Assembly: GCF_963259705.1 (NCBI RefSeq)
Contig: NC_081842.1
Location: 36,545,796 to 36,609,795, forward strand
Source: Myotis daubentonii
Lineage: Eukaryota; Chordata; Mammalia; Chiroptera; Vespertilionidae
Direction of reading: 5' to 3'
DNA length: 64,000 bases
In this document: positions 47,073 through 57,943 of the stretch, in pieces
Layout of the letters: every line of letters starts with the position of its first letter
How positions within the stretch are numbered: position 1 is the first letter of the stretch
The notes under the pieces: generated by a model
What the model was told of the DNA's origin: nothing
What the model saw: the letters and a program-made list of their open reading frames with translations, nothing else
The model's database searches: none
Made by a program: the position numbers and the translations under genes

Positions 47073-48127
47073 TAATTCCATAATGACCTACTAGATTCTG
47101 AGATCCTCTTGGACTTTTTTATTTACCACACCCTCTTTTCTGCAGTCTCTTCTTGGCTTTCATAACACTTCCTCTCCATTCTCTTCCACCTCTTTATTCT
47201 TTCTTCCCTGTGTTCTCCACTCCTACTTCTTATCCTGACTATTCTTTAGCACAATCATTCCCCTGAAACCCTCTTTTTCTTTTCTCATACTCTCCTCTTT
47301 TATGCTGAGATGGCATATTTAATTCAATAAATTTTCACCCAAGAAATAAATCCAAAAATTGTATCTACTGCCTAAACTTTTATTCTATACGTCAAGATAT
47401 GGTTTCACGTATATCTTTCTTTGAACTGTTTCCTCCTCCTTGTTCCTACTTTAATTAACAATACCATTTCCTCCTGCTTATGTGGTCTATAAATGTTAAA
47501 GCCAACTTCTTTGTGCCTTTCTCTATGACTCTCTCCCTCTAATTATTTTCCAATTCCTTTCAACACAGCCAAGCAAATTCACTTATGTTTTTGTCTATGG
47601 ACAATGGCAGGATTGAGTAGTTGTGACTGAGACTATATGGCCACAAAGTCTAAAATATTTATCCTCTGTATGTTACAAGAAAAGATTGTCATCCCTATGT
47701 AGACCATTCAAGCAGCCCCCTTACTGTCTCCTGGCCTCTACCATTGAACACAATCATTCATTCTCCACATGGCCAACAAATTAAAAGTCAGACCATTTTG
47801 CTCCGCTGTTTAAATCTTCAATGACTTTCTACTGACCTTAGATTAAATTAAATACTACTTGTCACGGCTTATGCCATAGTCTAGCCACATTGATAGTCTA
47901 TCTATTTTTAAAGCAGGACAAAATATTAGTCTCTCTCTATAGTGTCTTTATCCACTCTTCCCTCTGACTAGAAAATACTTACTCAAGATCATTGATGAAG
48001 AGATGTCTTCCTATAATTTAGTTCAAAGCATAAATGTGAACCTGTCCCACTCATCTAAATTCAACCACTCTTCCCATATCTACTATATTATGCTATTTTC
48101 TTGTAAATTTTACATTTATCATTATAA
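47073..48127 (+). mobile_element. L2-bearing spacer between two inverted Helitrons
   Basis: 47750-48080 follows the L2 order (GCTGTTTAAATCTTCAATGAC, CCTCTGACTAGAAAATACT). 47073-47750 is pyrimidine-rich and unassigned. No gene seen. Confidence 0.5.
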
Positions 48128-48703
48128 ATAGTGACCAGATGCACGGATTCATGCACATTGAAAGGAAATTAATTAGAAGGTGGCTGGCAGGGCAGGACTT
48201 GGCAAGATGAGCCAAACATGCTCTGGAGCCAACCTTCCACAGACCCTCCCTGGCCAGCCACACCTGGGACAGCACTGCAGCTCGAAAGGTGTCTGCAGAG
48301 TGAGTGGATCCTTCTGGCAGGTGGGGTCCCTCGGCCTGGCCTATGGGGATCGGGCCAAAACCGGCTCTCTGACATCCCCTGAGGGGTCCTGGAGTGTGAT
48401 AGGGCACTCAGCAAAGTTGCTGCTGTATAGAGTGTGGAACACAGATGCAAATGTGCAATAAACCAGATTCAGGGCCAACAGTGCCCCAGCAACAACATAA
48501 CCCATGGCCAAAGGTGGAATCGCGTGGCCCCGTGAGGAATTGGGCTCCCTCCTCTCTGGTTTCAGGGTGCATCACCCAAGGACTGTTGCTGCCAAGTCAC
48601 TGCAACTCGGCAGCTCCTGCATTGAGTATCTGCCCTCTGGTGGTCAGTATGTGTTATACCTACTGGCAGGTCAGCCGGTTGCTTAGTCTTTTATATATAC
48701 AGA
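48128..48703 (-). mobile_element. Non-autonomous Helitron of a tandem pair
   Basis: On the minus strand it starts TCTGTATATATAAAAGAC immediately after the neighbour's CTAG and ends in a hairpin of GTGCATGAATCCGTGCA type. It belongs to the same family as 46534-47072 and 8409-8706. Confidence 0.83.
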
Positions 48704-49837
48704 CTAGGGGCCCGGTGCACGAAATTCGTGCACTGGGTGTGTGTGGGGAGGGAGTGTCCCTCAGCCCAGCCTGCCCCCTCTCACATACTGGGAGCCCTCA
48801 GGCGTTGACCCCCATCACCCTCCAATCGCAGGATCGGCCCCTTGCCCAGGCCTGATGCCTCGGCCAGAGGCATAGACCCCCATCACCCTCCGATCGCCTG
48901 ATTGGCCCCTTGCCCAGGCCTGACGCCTCTGCCAGAGGTGTCAGGCTTGGACAGGGGAGCCCCATCTCCCCCTGATCACTGGCTCTGGCCCCCGCCCAGG
49001 CCTGAGGCCTCTGGCCCAGAAATCATGCCTGGGCAGGGGACCCCCATCTCCCTCTGATCGCTTGCTCCACCCCCCGCCCAAGCCTGACGCCTCTGACCCA
49101 GGCTTCAGGCCTGGGCAAGGGGACCATCATATCCCCCCAATCCTCGGCTCCGCCCCCCACCCAGGCCTGATGCCTCGGCCAGAGGAGTTGACCCTCATCA
49201 CCCTCCGATCACCAATCACCGGATCGGCCCCTTGACCAGGCCTGAGGCCTCTGGCAGAGGTGTCAGGCCAGGGCAGGGGACCCCCAGCTCCCCACGGTTG
49301 CAGGCTCCGCCCCTGCCCAGGCCTAACGCCTCTGGCCTAGGTGTCCAGCCCGGGCAGTGGGGACCCGCAGTTGCAGCGGCCCCGCGATCGTGGGCTCCGC
49401 TTTAGGCCCAGGCAAGGGACCCCTAGCTCCCCGGACTGCCAGCTTCGACCTTGCCCAGCTCCCATCGCTGGCTCCACCCCTACTTCCTGCTATCACTGGC
49501 CAGGGCATCAAAGGCGCCTGATTCTCCGATCATGGCTGGGGGGCAGGGCAAAGGCGGCCCCAGGGCCGCCTTTGCCCTGCCCCCCAGCTCTTAGCTCCCC
49601 CCTGGGTTTCCGATCACTGTCAGTGGCAGGGGGCTTCTTTCTGCTTTCCCTTTCGCCTCCCTGCATTGTGCCTACATATGCAAATTAACCGCCATCTTGT
49701 TGGCAGTTAACTGCCAAACTTAGTTGGCAGTTAATTGCCAATCATAGTTGGCAGTTAATTTGCATATAGCCCTGATTAGCCAATGAAAAGGGTATCGTCG
49801 TACGCCAATTACCATTTTTCTCTTTTATTAGATAGGA
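48704..49837 (-). mobile_element. Non-autonomous Helitron with palindrome and 82-bp repeats
   Basis: On the minus strand it starts TCCTATCTAATAAAAGAG (flank T at 49838 on plus) and ends GTGCACGAATTTCGTGCAC, CCGGGCCCCTAG. It carries the palindrome around GGCGGCCCCAGGGCCGCC (near 49552-49572) and the TTGGCAGTTAACTGCCA module (near 49699-49760), and is closely related to 57620-58887. Confidence 0.92.
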
Positions 49838-52070
49838 TTGCCTCACTCACAAGACAAAGTATTTTATTTATGAATTCTGATACTTCTATTAGGAAATTTG
49901 TCTTTATTTTAATTGGAAGTCTACTGCCTTGAAATTTATGCCTTTGATTCTAGCTCTTTCTTCTGAGACTACACAAAATACTGGCATCTCTTCCACAATA
50001 GAGGGTAGGAAATAGCTAATGACATATATTTCTGTTCTCTTTTTCTCCTATATTTCCAGGATAAACATACCCAGCATTCAAGCTTTCATTTGAAACCTGG
50101 TTACTAGACTATCTATCAACCTGATAGACCATTCCAACTTGATCTTTTCTCTTATCACTAAACAGTAAGTGCCCTCTTATCTTAAATTCAATATCAACAA
50201 GACTATATAAATTTAACTTCTCATTTACCTTTGATATAGTGGTAATGAGAGCCTTCAAACAAGGTTAAATACTAATCAATCTATAAAATTTACCTTAGTC
50301 TGAATCAGAGACCAGGGGCATCAAATATTGAGGGGTTAATTATCAAAAGTCTTTCTTCATTTTTCTAAGTCACCTCCATAGCAGCATTAGGGTACAGCTG
50401 CAATTACTTAAAACAAAGGCCAAATTACTATAACTACAGCTTCAAGACAAAATACTCCCAATGACATTCATAGCACAATTACAAACCATAAATCTCATCT
50501 CTGCCTAGAGAAGAGTCAAAGATTTTTACCCTGTTGGATAAAGCATTGCTTCATTAAAATGAATCAAACATGAAAGGCATCAAAGCTCTTTTTATCTCCT
50601 CCACGCCTTTCTTTCTTTATTGCATACTTTATGGTTTGGGTTCCTGCTTTCTCTATTTTATTGCTTTGGACATGAAACTATGCTTTCTATTTTTTATTGC
50701 TTTTGATATGAAAATATTACCATATTTTATATGAAAATATTACAAAATATAGATGGGCTCATCTTACAAACTTTATTCTATGTAGAAACAGTATTTGAAA
50801 ATGAAAACTCAGCAATAAACTAGTAGAGCTGTGTTTCTGAATGACTTGTTTAGAGAGAGTCCTATTGAGCATTGTATAACTGCCAACCCCTGGAAGAAGG
50901 ACACTTAGCATACTCCTATACTAGTGCTGTCTCTGACATTATTGTTGCCTTAACACTCCTCATCACCAGTAACTATGACTTGATTTTCTCTAAGAATCAT
51001 TGCCTTTATATTTACTCTCAAAAATCCATAAAGGGTGTGGTAAATATGTAGACACCATCATAGACTCATACTTGGACAAATGGCATCTAATAACATAGAA
51101 ACCACAGCAAGCACAATAAATTTCTTGTTTTCTTTTTAATAAAAACACTAGCAGTATTTAGTTTGAAGAGAATATAATCTTTTCATTGTGAAAGCTCCAA
51201 ATCAACCAGAATCCAGTAGAAAACCAGAACCATTCTGGGAATTTCAAAGAAAAGTTTTTATATAGCATCAGTTTCAGATATGATGGAGATCTAAGAAGTC
51301 AAAAAAGAAACAGTGAGAGAATCCAGATATGAGAAACAACAAAAACTGGTACAGTTTCTGGGACAGAAAGAATGCAAGGAAGAAATAGTTATCACAATGC
51401 ACAGAAAAAATTAGAACCACACCTCTGATTAGAATAACACCTCTATAGAGACTACCTGGCAAAATTTAGGATATCAAAGAAGGGGTTATAGAGCAGAAAT
51501 ACATTGGTTAAAATTACAGATCAGTTTTCAATTGCAGCTTTATCCTGGTGCATGCTGTCTTGTTTTTTACCAGTGGGAAAAAAGAGAGTGTCTCTTATTT
51601 TTTCAATTATTAAAATATTTTGGTCCTCATTGAGATAAGGACAGTTAAAGGCTGGTACCCATTCTTGATCCTATCACTGTTGCAAAGCATGTGAAATTAA
51701 AATGAGTAGTGTGGACCACAACTAGGCCTACTTCTGGGGTTTAAGGTGAGTTAATTCCACCCAAAATGCCTGCCTGCCTTTCAATAGAGTATTAGTAAAA
51801 TGGAACTTAGGATAGTTATAAATTATGCCTATATTATAACTTCTTTGTGAATTCAACCCTAAAACTCTAGTCAAAATTAATTTCCCTATAATATCTTAAT
51901 TATTCCAGAATGAAAATGAATGGATTAAACTATTATGAAAAAATAAATGAATGAACTAATAAATCAGTTAATCATTAAATGAGGAAGCTTTGGAGATTAA
52001 TAGAACTTTCATAACATAACAACCAATAAAGCCCTACTTTGAGGAGGTCTATGCCATTATTTACCACATT
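49838..52070. other. AT-rich stretch, nothing recognised
   Basis: Over 2 kb with no gene. 51170-51560 looks like an eroded old repeat that I cannot name. Confidence 0.5.
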
Positions 52071-52083
52071 AACAATTATTATA

Positions 52084-52303
52084 TTGCCGAAACTGGTTTG
52101 GCTCAGTGGATAGAGCGTCAGCCTGCAGACTGAAAGGTCCCAGGTTCGATTCCGGTCAAGGGCATGTACCTGGGTTGCGGGCACATCCCCAGTGGGAGAT
52201 GTGCAGGAGGCAGCTGATCGATGTTTCTCTCTCATCGATGTTTCTAGCTCTCTACCTCTCTCCCTTCCTCTCTGTAAAAAATCAATAAAATATATTTAAA
52301 AAA
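52084..52303 (+). mobile_element. Ves SINE, young
   Basis: Intact box A (TGGCTCAGTGG) and box B (GGTTCGATTCC), ending AATCAATAAAATATATTTAA. A perfect 13-bp duplication, AACAATTATTATA at 52071-52083 and 52304-52316, bounds it. Confidence 0.95.
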
Positions 52304-52320
52304 AACAATTATTATAATAA

Positions 52321-52716
52321 CTAGTAGCTCAATGCATGAAATTCATGCAAGAGTAGACCTTCCTTCCCCCAGCTGCCAGCCCCAGCTTCCCTCCGGCACC
52401 TGGGACCCGGGCTTCCCTCAGGCCCCAGGTTCATTCAGAAGGATGTCTGGAATGACATCCGGAATGACATCTGGTCTCATTAGCATATTACCCTTTTATT
52501 GATTTTTTGCAGAGAGGAAGGGAGAAGGATAGAGTTAGAAACATCGATGAGAGAGAAACATCGATCAGCTGCCTCCTGCACATCTCCCACTGGGGATGTG
52601 CCCGCAACCCAGGTACATGCCCTTGACCGGAATCGAACCTCGGACCTTTCAGTCCTCAAGCCAACGCTCTATCCACTGAGCCAAACCGGTTTCGGCGACC
52701 CCTTTATTATTATAGC
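52321..52716 (-). mobile_element. Short Helitron interrupted by a SINE
   Basis: On plus it begins CTAGTAGCTCAATGCATGAA, has GACATCCGGAATGACATC repeats and TTAGCATATTACCC, is interrupted by a SINE, and resumes TTTATTATTATAGC (expected TATAGA). It is closely related to 53705-53970. Confidence 0.88.
52501..52697 (-). mobile_element. Ves SINE nested in Helitron
   Basis: An antisense full SINE (GAAACATCGATGAGAGAGAA, CCACTGAGCCAAACCGG). ACCCTTTTATT (52490-52500) and ACCCCTTTATT (52698-52708) form an 11-bp duplication with one mismatch. The SINE is therefore younger than the Helitron. Confidence 0.92.
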
Positions 52717-52744
52717 TATTATCCCCTATTTATTGGGAACCTGC

Positions 52745-52900
52745 ATTAACACATTTAATCTTTACATGATAATGAAGTAATTACTTTCATTATCTACATT
52801 TTACAGATGATATGATTGGCTCCAGAGAGGTTCAGTTACCAGCCCAAGATTACTCAGCCAGAAGGTGAAAAAGCAGGAAATCAAACATAAATATTCTAGC
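52745..52900 (-). repeat. MIR SINE
   Basis: Antisense MIR order: CATTTAATCTTTACATGATAA, CATTTTACAGATGATATGATT, AGAGAGGTTCAGTTACCAG. Confidence 0.7.
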
Positions 52901-53194
52901 ATCACAGGAACTTGATATCTGTATTAAATTTTATAGTATGAGAAGTAGATAAAAAAACATAGGTTAAAGTTTAGATTATAGTTTATTCTTGAAAAAATAT
53001 TATATGGGATGACATACTTCTATCCTATCCTGTGGCCAAACTGTCACATTCCCATTTTTAGTCAAATATTTAAAATATCTTTTTGCATGATTGGACATGT
53101 TCTCCATATTTATTGTATCATATAGCTTTTCATCTTTAAGTGTCATATTATAATTCAGTGTTTTAGTGTCAACAATAAAAATAAAGAAAAAAAC

Positions 53195-53355
53195 AATTTA
53201 CTGTTTCTCACTTTCCCACAGAATAAAGTGTAAATTTACTACCCTCTCATTCAAAATGTCTGTAATCTGGTCCCAAACTTCCTTTTCAACTTTAAATCCC
53301 ATCACTCCCAATTACATACTCTGTAGTTCAGCAGCACCTTCAAATAAATGGACCC
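53195..53355 (+). mobile_element. L2 fragment
   Basis: GAATAAAGTGTAAATTTACT, CTGTAATCTGGTCCCAAAC, TTCAACTTTAAATCCCATCA follow the L2 ORF2-end order. Confidence 0.55.
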
Positions 53356-53368
53356 TTCTCCATGCTTT

Positions 53369-53372
53369 TATA

Positions 53373-53426
<54 letters not shown>
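53369..53426. repeat. (TA)n microsatellite
   Basis: TA run with one TG interruption. Confidence 0.97.
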
Positions 53427-53428
<2 letters not shown>

Positions 53429-53704
53429 GTTTCAGCCAAATACCAGTTCTTTCACAAAACTTTAATTCCCTGAGCTGAATATAATATGCTTTAAAGAAAA
53501 AGTTCTGAAAATATTTACCCATAACTCTTATAGCACTTTTTACAGTACAACTTTTTAAAATTTATTTTTCAATTATACTTGATATACTATATTATATTGG
53601 TTTCATGTGTATAACAAACAGTGATTACACATTTATATACTTTATGAAGTGATCATTCCGATAGATCTAGTACCAATCTGGTATCATACATAATTATTAC
53701 AATA

Positions 53705-53970
53705 CTAGAGGCCCAATGCATGAAAATTCATGTAAGAGTAGGCCTTCCTTCCCCCGGCTGGCACCGGCTTCCCTCCAGCCACCAGCAGGCACCCAGGACC
53801 CTGGGTTTCCCTCCTCCAGCCACTGGCAGGCACCCGAGACCCAGGCGGCTTCCCTCCGGCCGATGGCAGGCACCTGGGACCCAGGCTTCACTCTGGCCCC
53901 CTCTTTGTCCATAATGACGTCCGGAAGGATGTCTGGTCTAATTAGCATATTACCCTTTTATTATTATAGA
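53705..53970 (-). mobile_element. Short Helitron of an abutting pair
   Basis: On the minus strand it starts TCTATAATAATAAAAGGG and ends with a hairpin around CATGAATTTTCATGCA and GGGCCTCTAG. The 5' part has CCAGACATCCTTCCGGACGTC. The interior repeats CACCNGGGACCCAGGC about three times. Confidence 0.88.
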
Positions 53971-54769
53971 CTAGTGGCCCAGTGCATGAAATTTGTGCAC
54001 AGGTAGGGGGTATCCCTCAGCCTGGCCTGCACCCTCTCCAATCTGGGACCCCTCAGGGGATGTCTGACTACAACTTTAGGCCCGATCCCACAGGAAATCC
54101 CAGCAATCGGACATCGCTTTCACAATCCGGGACCACTGGCTCCTAACTGCTTACCTGCCTGCCTGATCGCCCCTCGCCACTCTGCCTACAGCCTGCTTGC
54201 CCCCAACTGCCCCCCCCCTTTGCTGGCTTGATTGCCCCCAACTCACCCCCTGCCAGCCTGCTCACCCCCAAATGCCACCCCTGCTGACCTGATCACCCCC
54301 AATTACCCCCCCTGCCAGCCTGCTCACCCCCAACTGCCCCTACCCTGCCGGCCTGCTCATCCCCAACTGCCCCTCCTGCCTGCCTACTCACCCTGCCAGG
54401 GCTCTGTGATCAATGCTGCTCAGAGGGAGGCCTTGGCCACCTGGCTGGGGCTCTGGGATCAATGGCAGAGCAGAGGCAGGCGTTTCCCACCTGGTCTGGG
54501 CTCCGCCATTAATCCACGCCCACACGGAGGCCCTGCCCGCCCTGCAATCAATTGCTGCCCACAGGGAGGCCCTACCTGCCCTGCCCACCCTGACAGGGCT
54601 CCGTGATCAATGCTGTGCAGAGGGAGGCCCTGCCCACCCAGCTGGGGCTCTGCGATGGGCCCTCCCAACTTTGGCGGCTTGCCTCAGCCCTCCCAGCCAC
54701 AGCTTTGTCCAGAAGGAGGTCCGGAAGGTCTCACGGTTAATTAGCATATTATTATTTTATTAGTATAGA
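53971..54769 (-). mobile_element. Non-autonomous Helitron of an abutting pair
   Basis: On the minus strand it starts TCTATACTAATAAAATAAT and ends GTGCACAAATTTCATGCAC, GGGCCACTAG. It contains the 31-33 bp minisatellite (54210-54395) and a roughly 60-bp repeat around GATCAATGCTGCTCAGAGGG (54405-54660). Confidence 0.88.
54210..54395. repeat. 31-33 bp minisatellite in Helitron
   Basis: Copies around CTGCCAGCCTGCTCACCCCC and AACTGCCCC, related to the arrays at 29540 and 38122. Confidence 0.8.
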
Positions 54770-54845
54770 TTATTGACTATATTCCCTATGCTATATTTAA
54801 CATCCCAGTAACTATATTTATAACTAGTGATTTGTACTTCTAATT

Positions 54846-55705
54846 CCTTTTACCTTTTTATAATTATTGGCTATTCATGGCATTCCCTGAATTTTAGCAG
54901 GTTCCCAAGTGGCAAAGATCAAATTCTAGTCAATTGTGTATATACTATTAGTTATCAACACAGAGCTTATGAATATGTCAAATAGTTATGTTAATGGAAT
55001 TAAGATAATCAAAAACAGAAATGCTAAAAAGTATTTTACTCAGTTGATCTAAATGTCTACTCAAATCAAATGAGGCAGTATAAAAACTTATAAGAAATAA
55101 TGGCATCAGTGCTTACTTTTATGAGATTAATTCATACATAATAGATAAAAAAGGATCCATAGTAGATAATATATTAATACAAAATTCTGTATTTTGTACT
55201 TTCTAAGAGTCAATTACCATTATCAACATTTTCAAACATTTTATTTATATTTTTATTGCTGCCTTTTCATGTTACTTTCTGATTAATTTATTATAATAAA
55301 ATATCTATTCTGATTTTATTTTTATCATTTTGGAAAATATGATTCATGACTTTCTCAGATTCTTGTATATTTTTTGTATTTTAAAAAAGTTGAAAACTAA
55401 CTTGAGTTAACCTGACAGCTTTGTATTACCTATAGGTAATTTTCTACAATAAAATTCAGTATTTAATTAGTATTTAATTTCTGTATACCAGGGTTGTACC
55501 AAAGATCTCCAGAGAGGTTAACATAGATCATTAAATAATTAATATCTAAGTACAAGCATTTCATTAGACAACATGTAAAACAGAGAAATAGGGTATCAAG
55601 AGGCCAAAATAGAGGCCTGCTGAATTTTGATTAGAGATGGGAGAAGAATAGGGACATTTCTAGATTAGTGCTTTCCAAAGAGCTTTTTGTGGTTGGAAAT
55701 CTCCA
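54846..55705. other. AT-rich stretch, nothing recognised
   Basis: No gene or nameable repeat seen. Confidence 0.5.
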
Positions 55706-55709
55706 TATC

Positions 55710-55868
55710 TGCATTGTTCAATATGTTAGACACTTGCCACATATGACTATTGAACACTTAAAGTATGGTTAATGTTAATGAAGAAATTTATTTTTAATGT
55801 TAACTAATTTAAATTTAAGTGGCCACATGTGGCAATGGTTCCCATATTGGACAGTGCAGGTTTACAGC
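55710..55868. mobile_element. hAT-type MITE fragment (MER3-like)
   Basis: The ends CTGCATTGTTCAATATG and CATATTGGACAGTGCAG are inverted relatives, and CACTTGCCACATATGACTATT / GTGGCCACATGTGGCAATGG lie inside. The pattern resembles old mammalian hAT MITEs. Name and boundaries are tentative. Confidence 0.55.
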
Positions 55869-57094
55869 ATAGATCCTGATGGGAAAGTGGTATTGGGAGG
55901 GACTGTGCAGCCAAGGAGCAGGTCACACTGTCGGCATCTAGTGAAAATTTCAAATGCTTACACAGAGAATAGGAGGATGCCAAATACAAGTTTTCACTCT
56001 TTATAATTGTCTTGAATGTTCTTCCTTCCTCTTTGGAGGTTATTTCAGTGTGGAGGGAGGCTGGAAGAGTTGCCAATTTTGCTTTATTTTTTCTCTCGCT
56101 CATTCTAAACTTGGCAAATACTTGTTTAAAGAATGCATATGAATAAGTAAATTAAATTATTAATGTAAAATCCTAAAAGAAATTACCCACAGGGGGGAAA
56201 AAAAAAGTAAGTGAAAGCAGAGAAATTTTATGCTCCACGTATCAGTCTGGTTTAATAATGAGAAGACACAAAATTAAAATAGAGCACTACTAACATAAAA
56301 ACTGCTTTTATGTTTTGGTAAGTAGCCATAACCACATGTGTACACTACTCTGGCAGGTTGGCATTAATGTTTCCAGGTATATTCTCCATTCTTCTTTTGG
56401 TTTTGTAGCTATAATTCAAAATCTTAATTTAATAACTTGCATATAATATTTTAATGTTCATTACAAAAGTCATAGTCAACAAAGTAATTTCAAATCAAGG
56501 ATAAATATTACTCTCATGTATTTTATTTCTCTGTTCTATTAAGACCGAGGGTCTTAGGGTGTGGTAAATGTCAATTACTCTAGGATTCCCACTAGTTCAA
56601 TGGTATAATTAGAATGCCACCTATTATCATTTTGCTGATACCCTTCATAATGAGAATCTTTTAAGCTAATGATGAGACAGGTGTTCATCATTTAAGGGAC
56701 TCTTGAGAAGACGGCTTACTTAATCATTAATAACATTTCTGAGTCACTGTCTATGGATCCCACAAAAGCCTGGTTTCACTAGCATCTGGATCATTAATAA
56801 GAAGAATAAACAAAAAGATTAGTTAAATTAATGTTGAGATTTTGTCAAATAAATTTTAAAAGAAACCCAATTAGGATGATTAGAATATTTTGCATGTATT
56901 TTAATCTATTTTTTTAAATCATAACAAAAAAAGATTACAAGTATTTTAGATCTATAACAGGATGTTGACAAATTCCCAGCAACTACCAACTTGATTAACA
57001 TTAACTTTACTGAGTATGTACTAGCTGTAGGGCATCATTCACGTGGGGTAAATAGAAATAAAGTGAGTGTATAAACTTTCTAGGGATCTTGAAA
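55869..57094. other. AT-rich stretch, nothing recognised
   Basis: No gene or nameable repeat seen. Confidence 0.5.
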
Positions 57095-57231
57095 TAAAAT
57101 TTCCCAGACTGGGTGGCTTAAACAACAGAAATTTGTTTTTCACAGTTCTGGAGGTTAGAAGTCCAAGATCAAGATTTCAACAGAGTAGACTCCTTCCCAA
57201 GCCTCTCTTCCTGCATGCAGCATAGGTTCTT
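57095..57231 (-). mobile_element. MLT1-type LTR fragment
   Basis: GACTGGGTGGCTTAAACAAC, TTCTGGAGGTTAGAAGTCC and ATCAAG are the antisense 3' end of MLT1 LTRs. Confidence 0.75.
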
Positions 57232-57715
57232 CTGTGACCGGCTTATTTCACTTACATAATGTTCTCAAGGTTCATCCATGCAAGAAGTCTTTCTTTTTTA
57301 AGAATTCCATTTGCATGTATATACTTCAATTTCTATATCCATTTATCCATCAGTGGACACTTAGGTTGTTTCCATGTCTTGAGTATTGTGAACAGTGCTA
57401 CAGTGAACCTTGGAAAGCTAATATCTCTTTGAGATCCTGATTTCTATTACTTTGAATAAATTCTTAGAAACGGGACTGCTGGATCACATGGTAGTTTTAT
57501 TTTTTTGTGGAATCTCTATACTGTTTTCCATAGTGGCTGTAGAATTTCACATTCTTACCAACAGTGCACTAGGGTTCTAGTTTCTCCATATCATTGCCAA
57601 CATCTGTTGTCTTTTGTTATCCTATCTAATAAAAGAGAAAAATGGTGATTGGTGTACGACGATACCCTTTTCATTGGCTAATCAGGGCTATATGCAAATT
57701 AACTGCCAACTATGA

Positions 57716-57782
57716 TTGGCAGTTAACTGCCAACTAAGATTGGCAGTTAACTGCCAACTAAGATTGGCAGTTAACTGCCAAC
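57716..57782. repeat. 24-bp tandem repeat with internal palindrome
   Basis: Three copies of the palindrome TTGGCAGTTAACTGCCAA at starts 57716, 57740 and 57764. It also occurs in the related Helitrons at 48704 and 60772. Confidence 0.92.
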
Positions 57783-57895
57783 AAGATGGTGGTTAATTTG
57801 CATACGTAGGCACAATGCAGGGAGGCGAAAGGGAAAGCAAGAAGAAGCCCCCTGCCACTGACAGTGATCGGAAACCCAGGGGGGAGCTAAGAGCT

Positions 57896-57943
57896 GGGGG
57901 GCAGGGCAAAGGCGGCCCTGGGGCCGCCTTTGCCCTGCCCCCC
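57896..57943. repeat. Perfect palindrome, 22-bp arms, 4-bp spacer
   Basis: The left arm (57896-57917, ending GGGCAAAGGCGGCC) and right arm (57922-57943) are exact reverse complements separated by CTGG. Confidence 0.95.

Larger units (their letters stand above)
53545..54845 (-). mobile_element. L1/HAL1 3' end split by two Helitrons
   Basis: The antisense 3' pattern (GGTTTCATGTGTATAACAAAC, ACATAATTATTACAATA) breaks at 53704 and resumes at 54770 with TTATTGACTATATTCCC, exactly where the family continues. 53705-54769 is Helitron. Confidence 0.8.
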
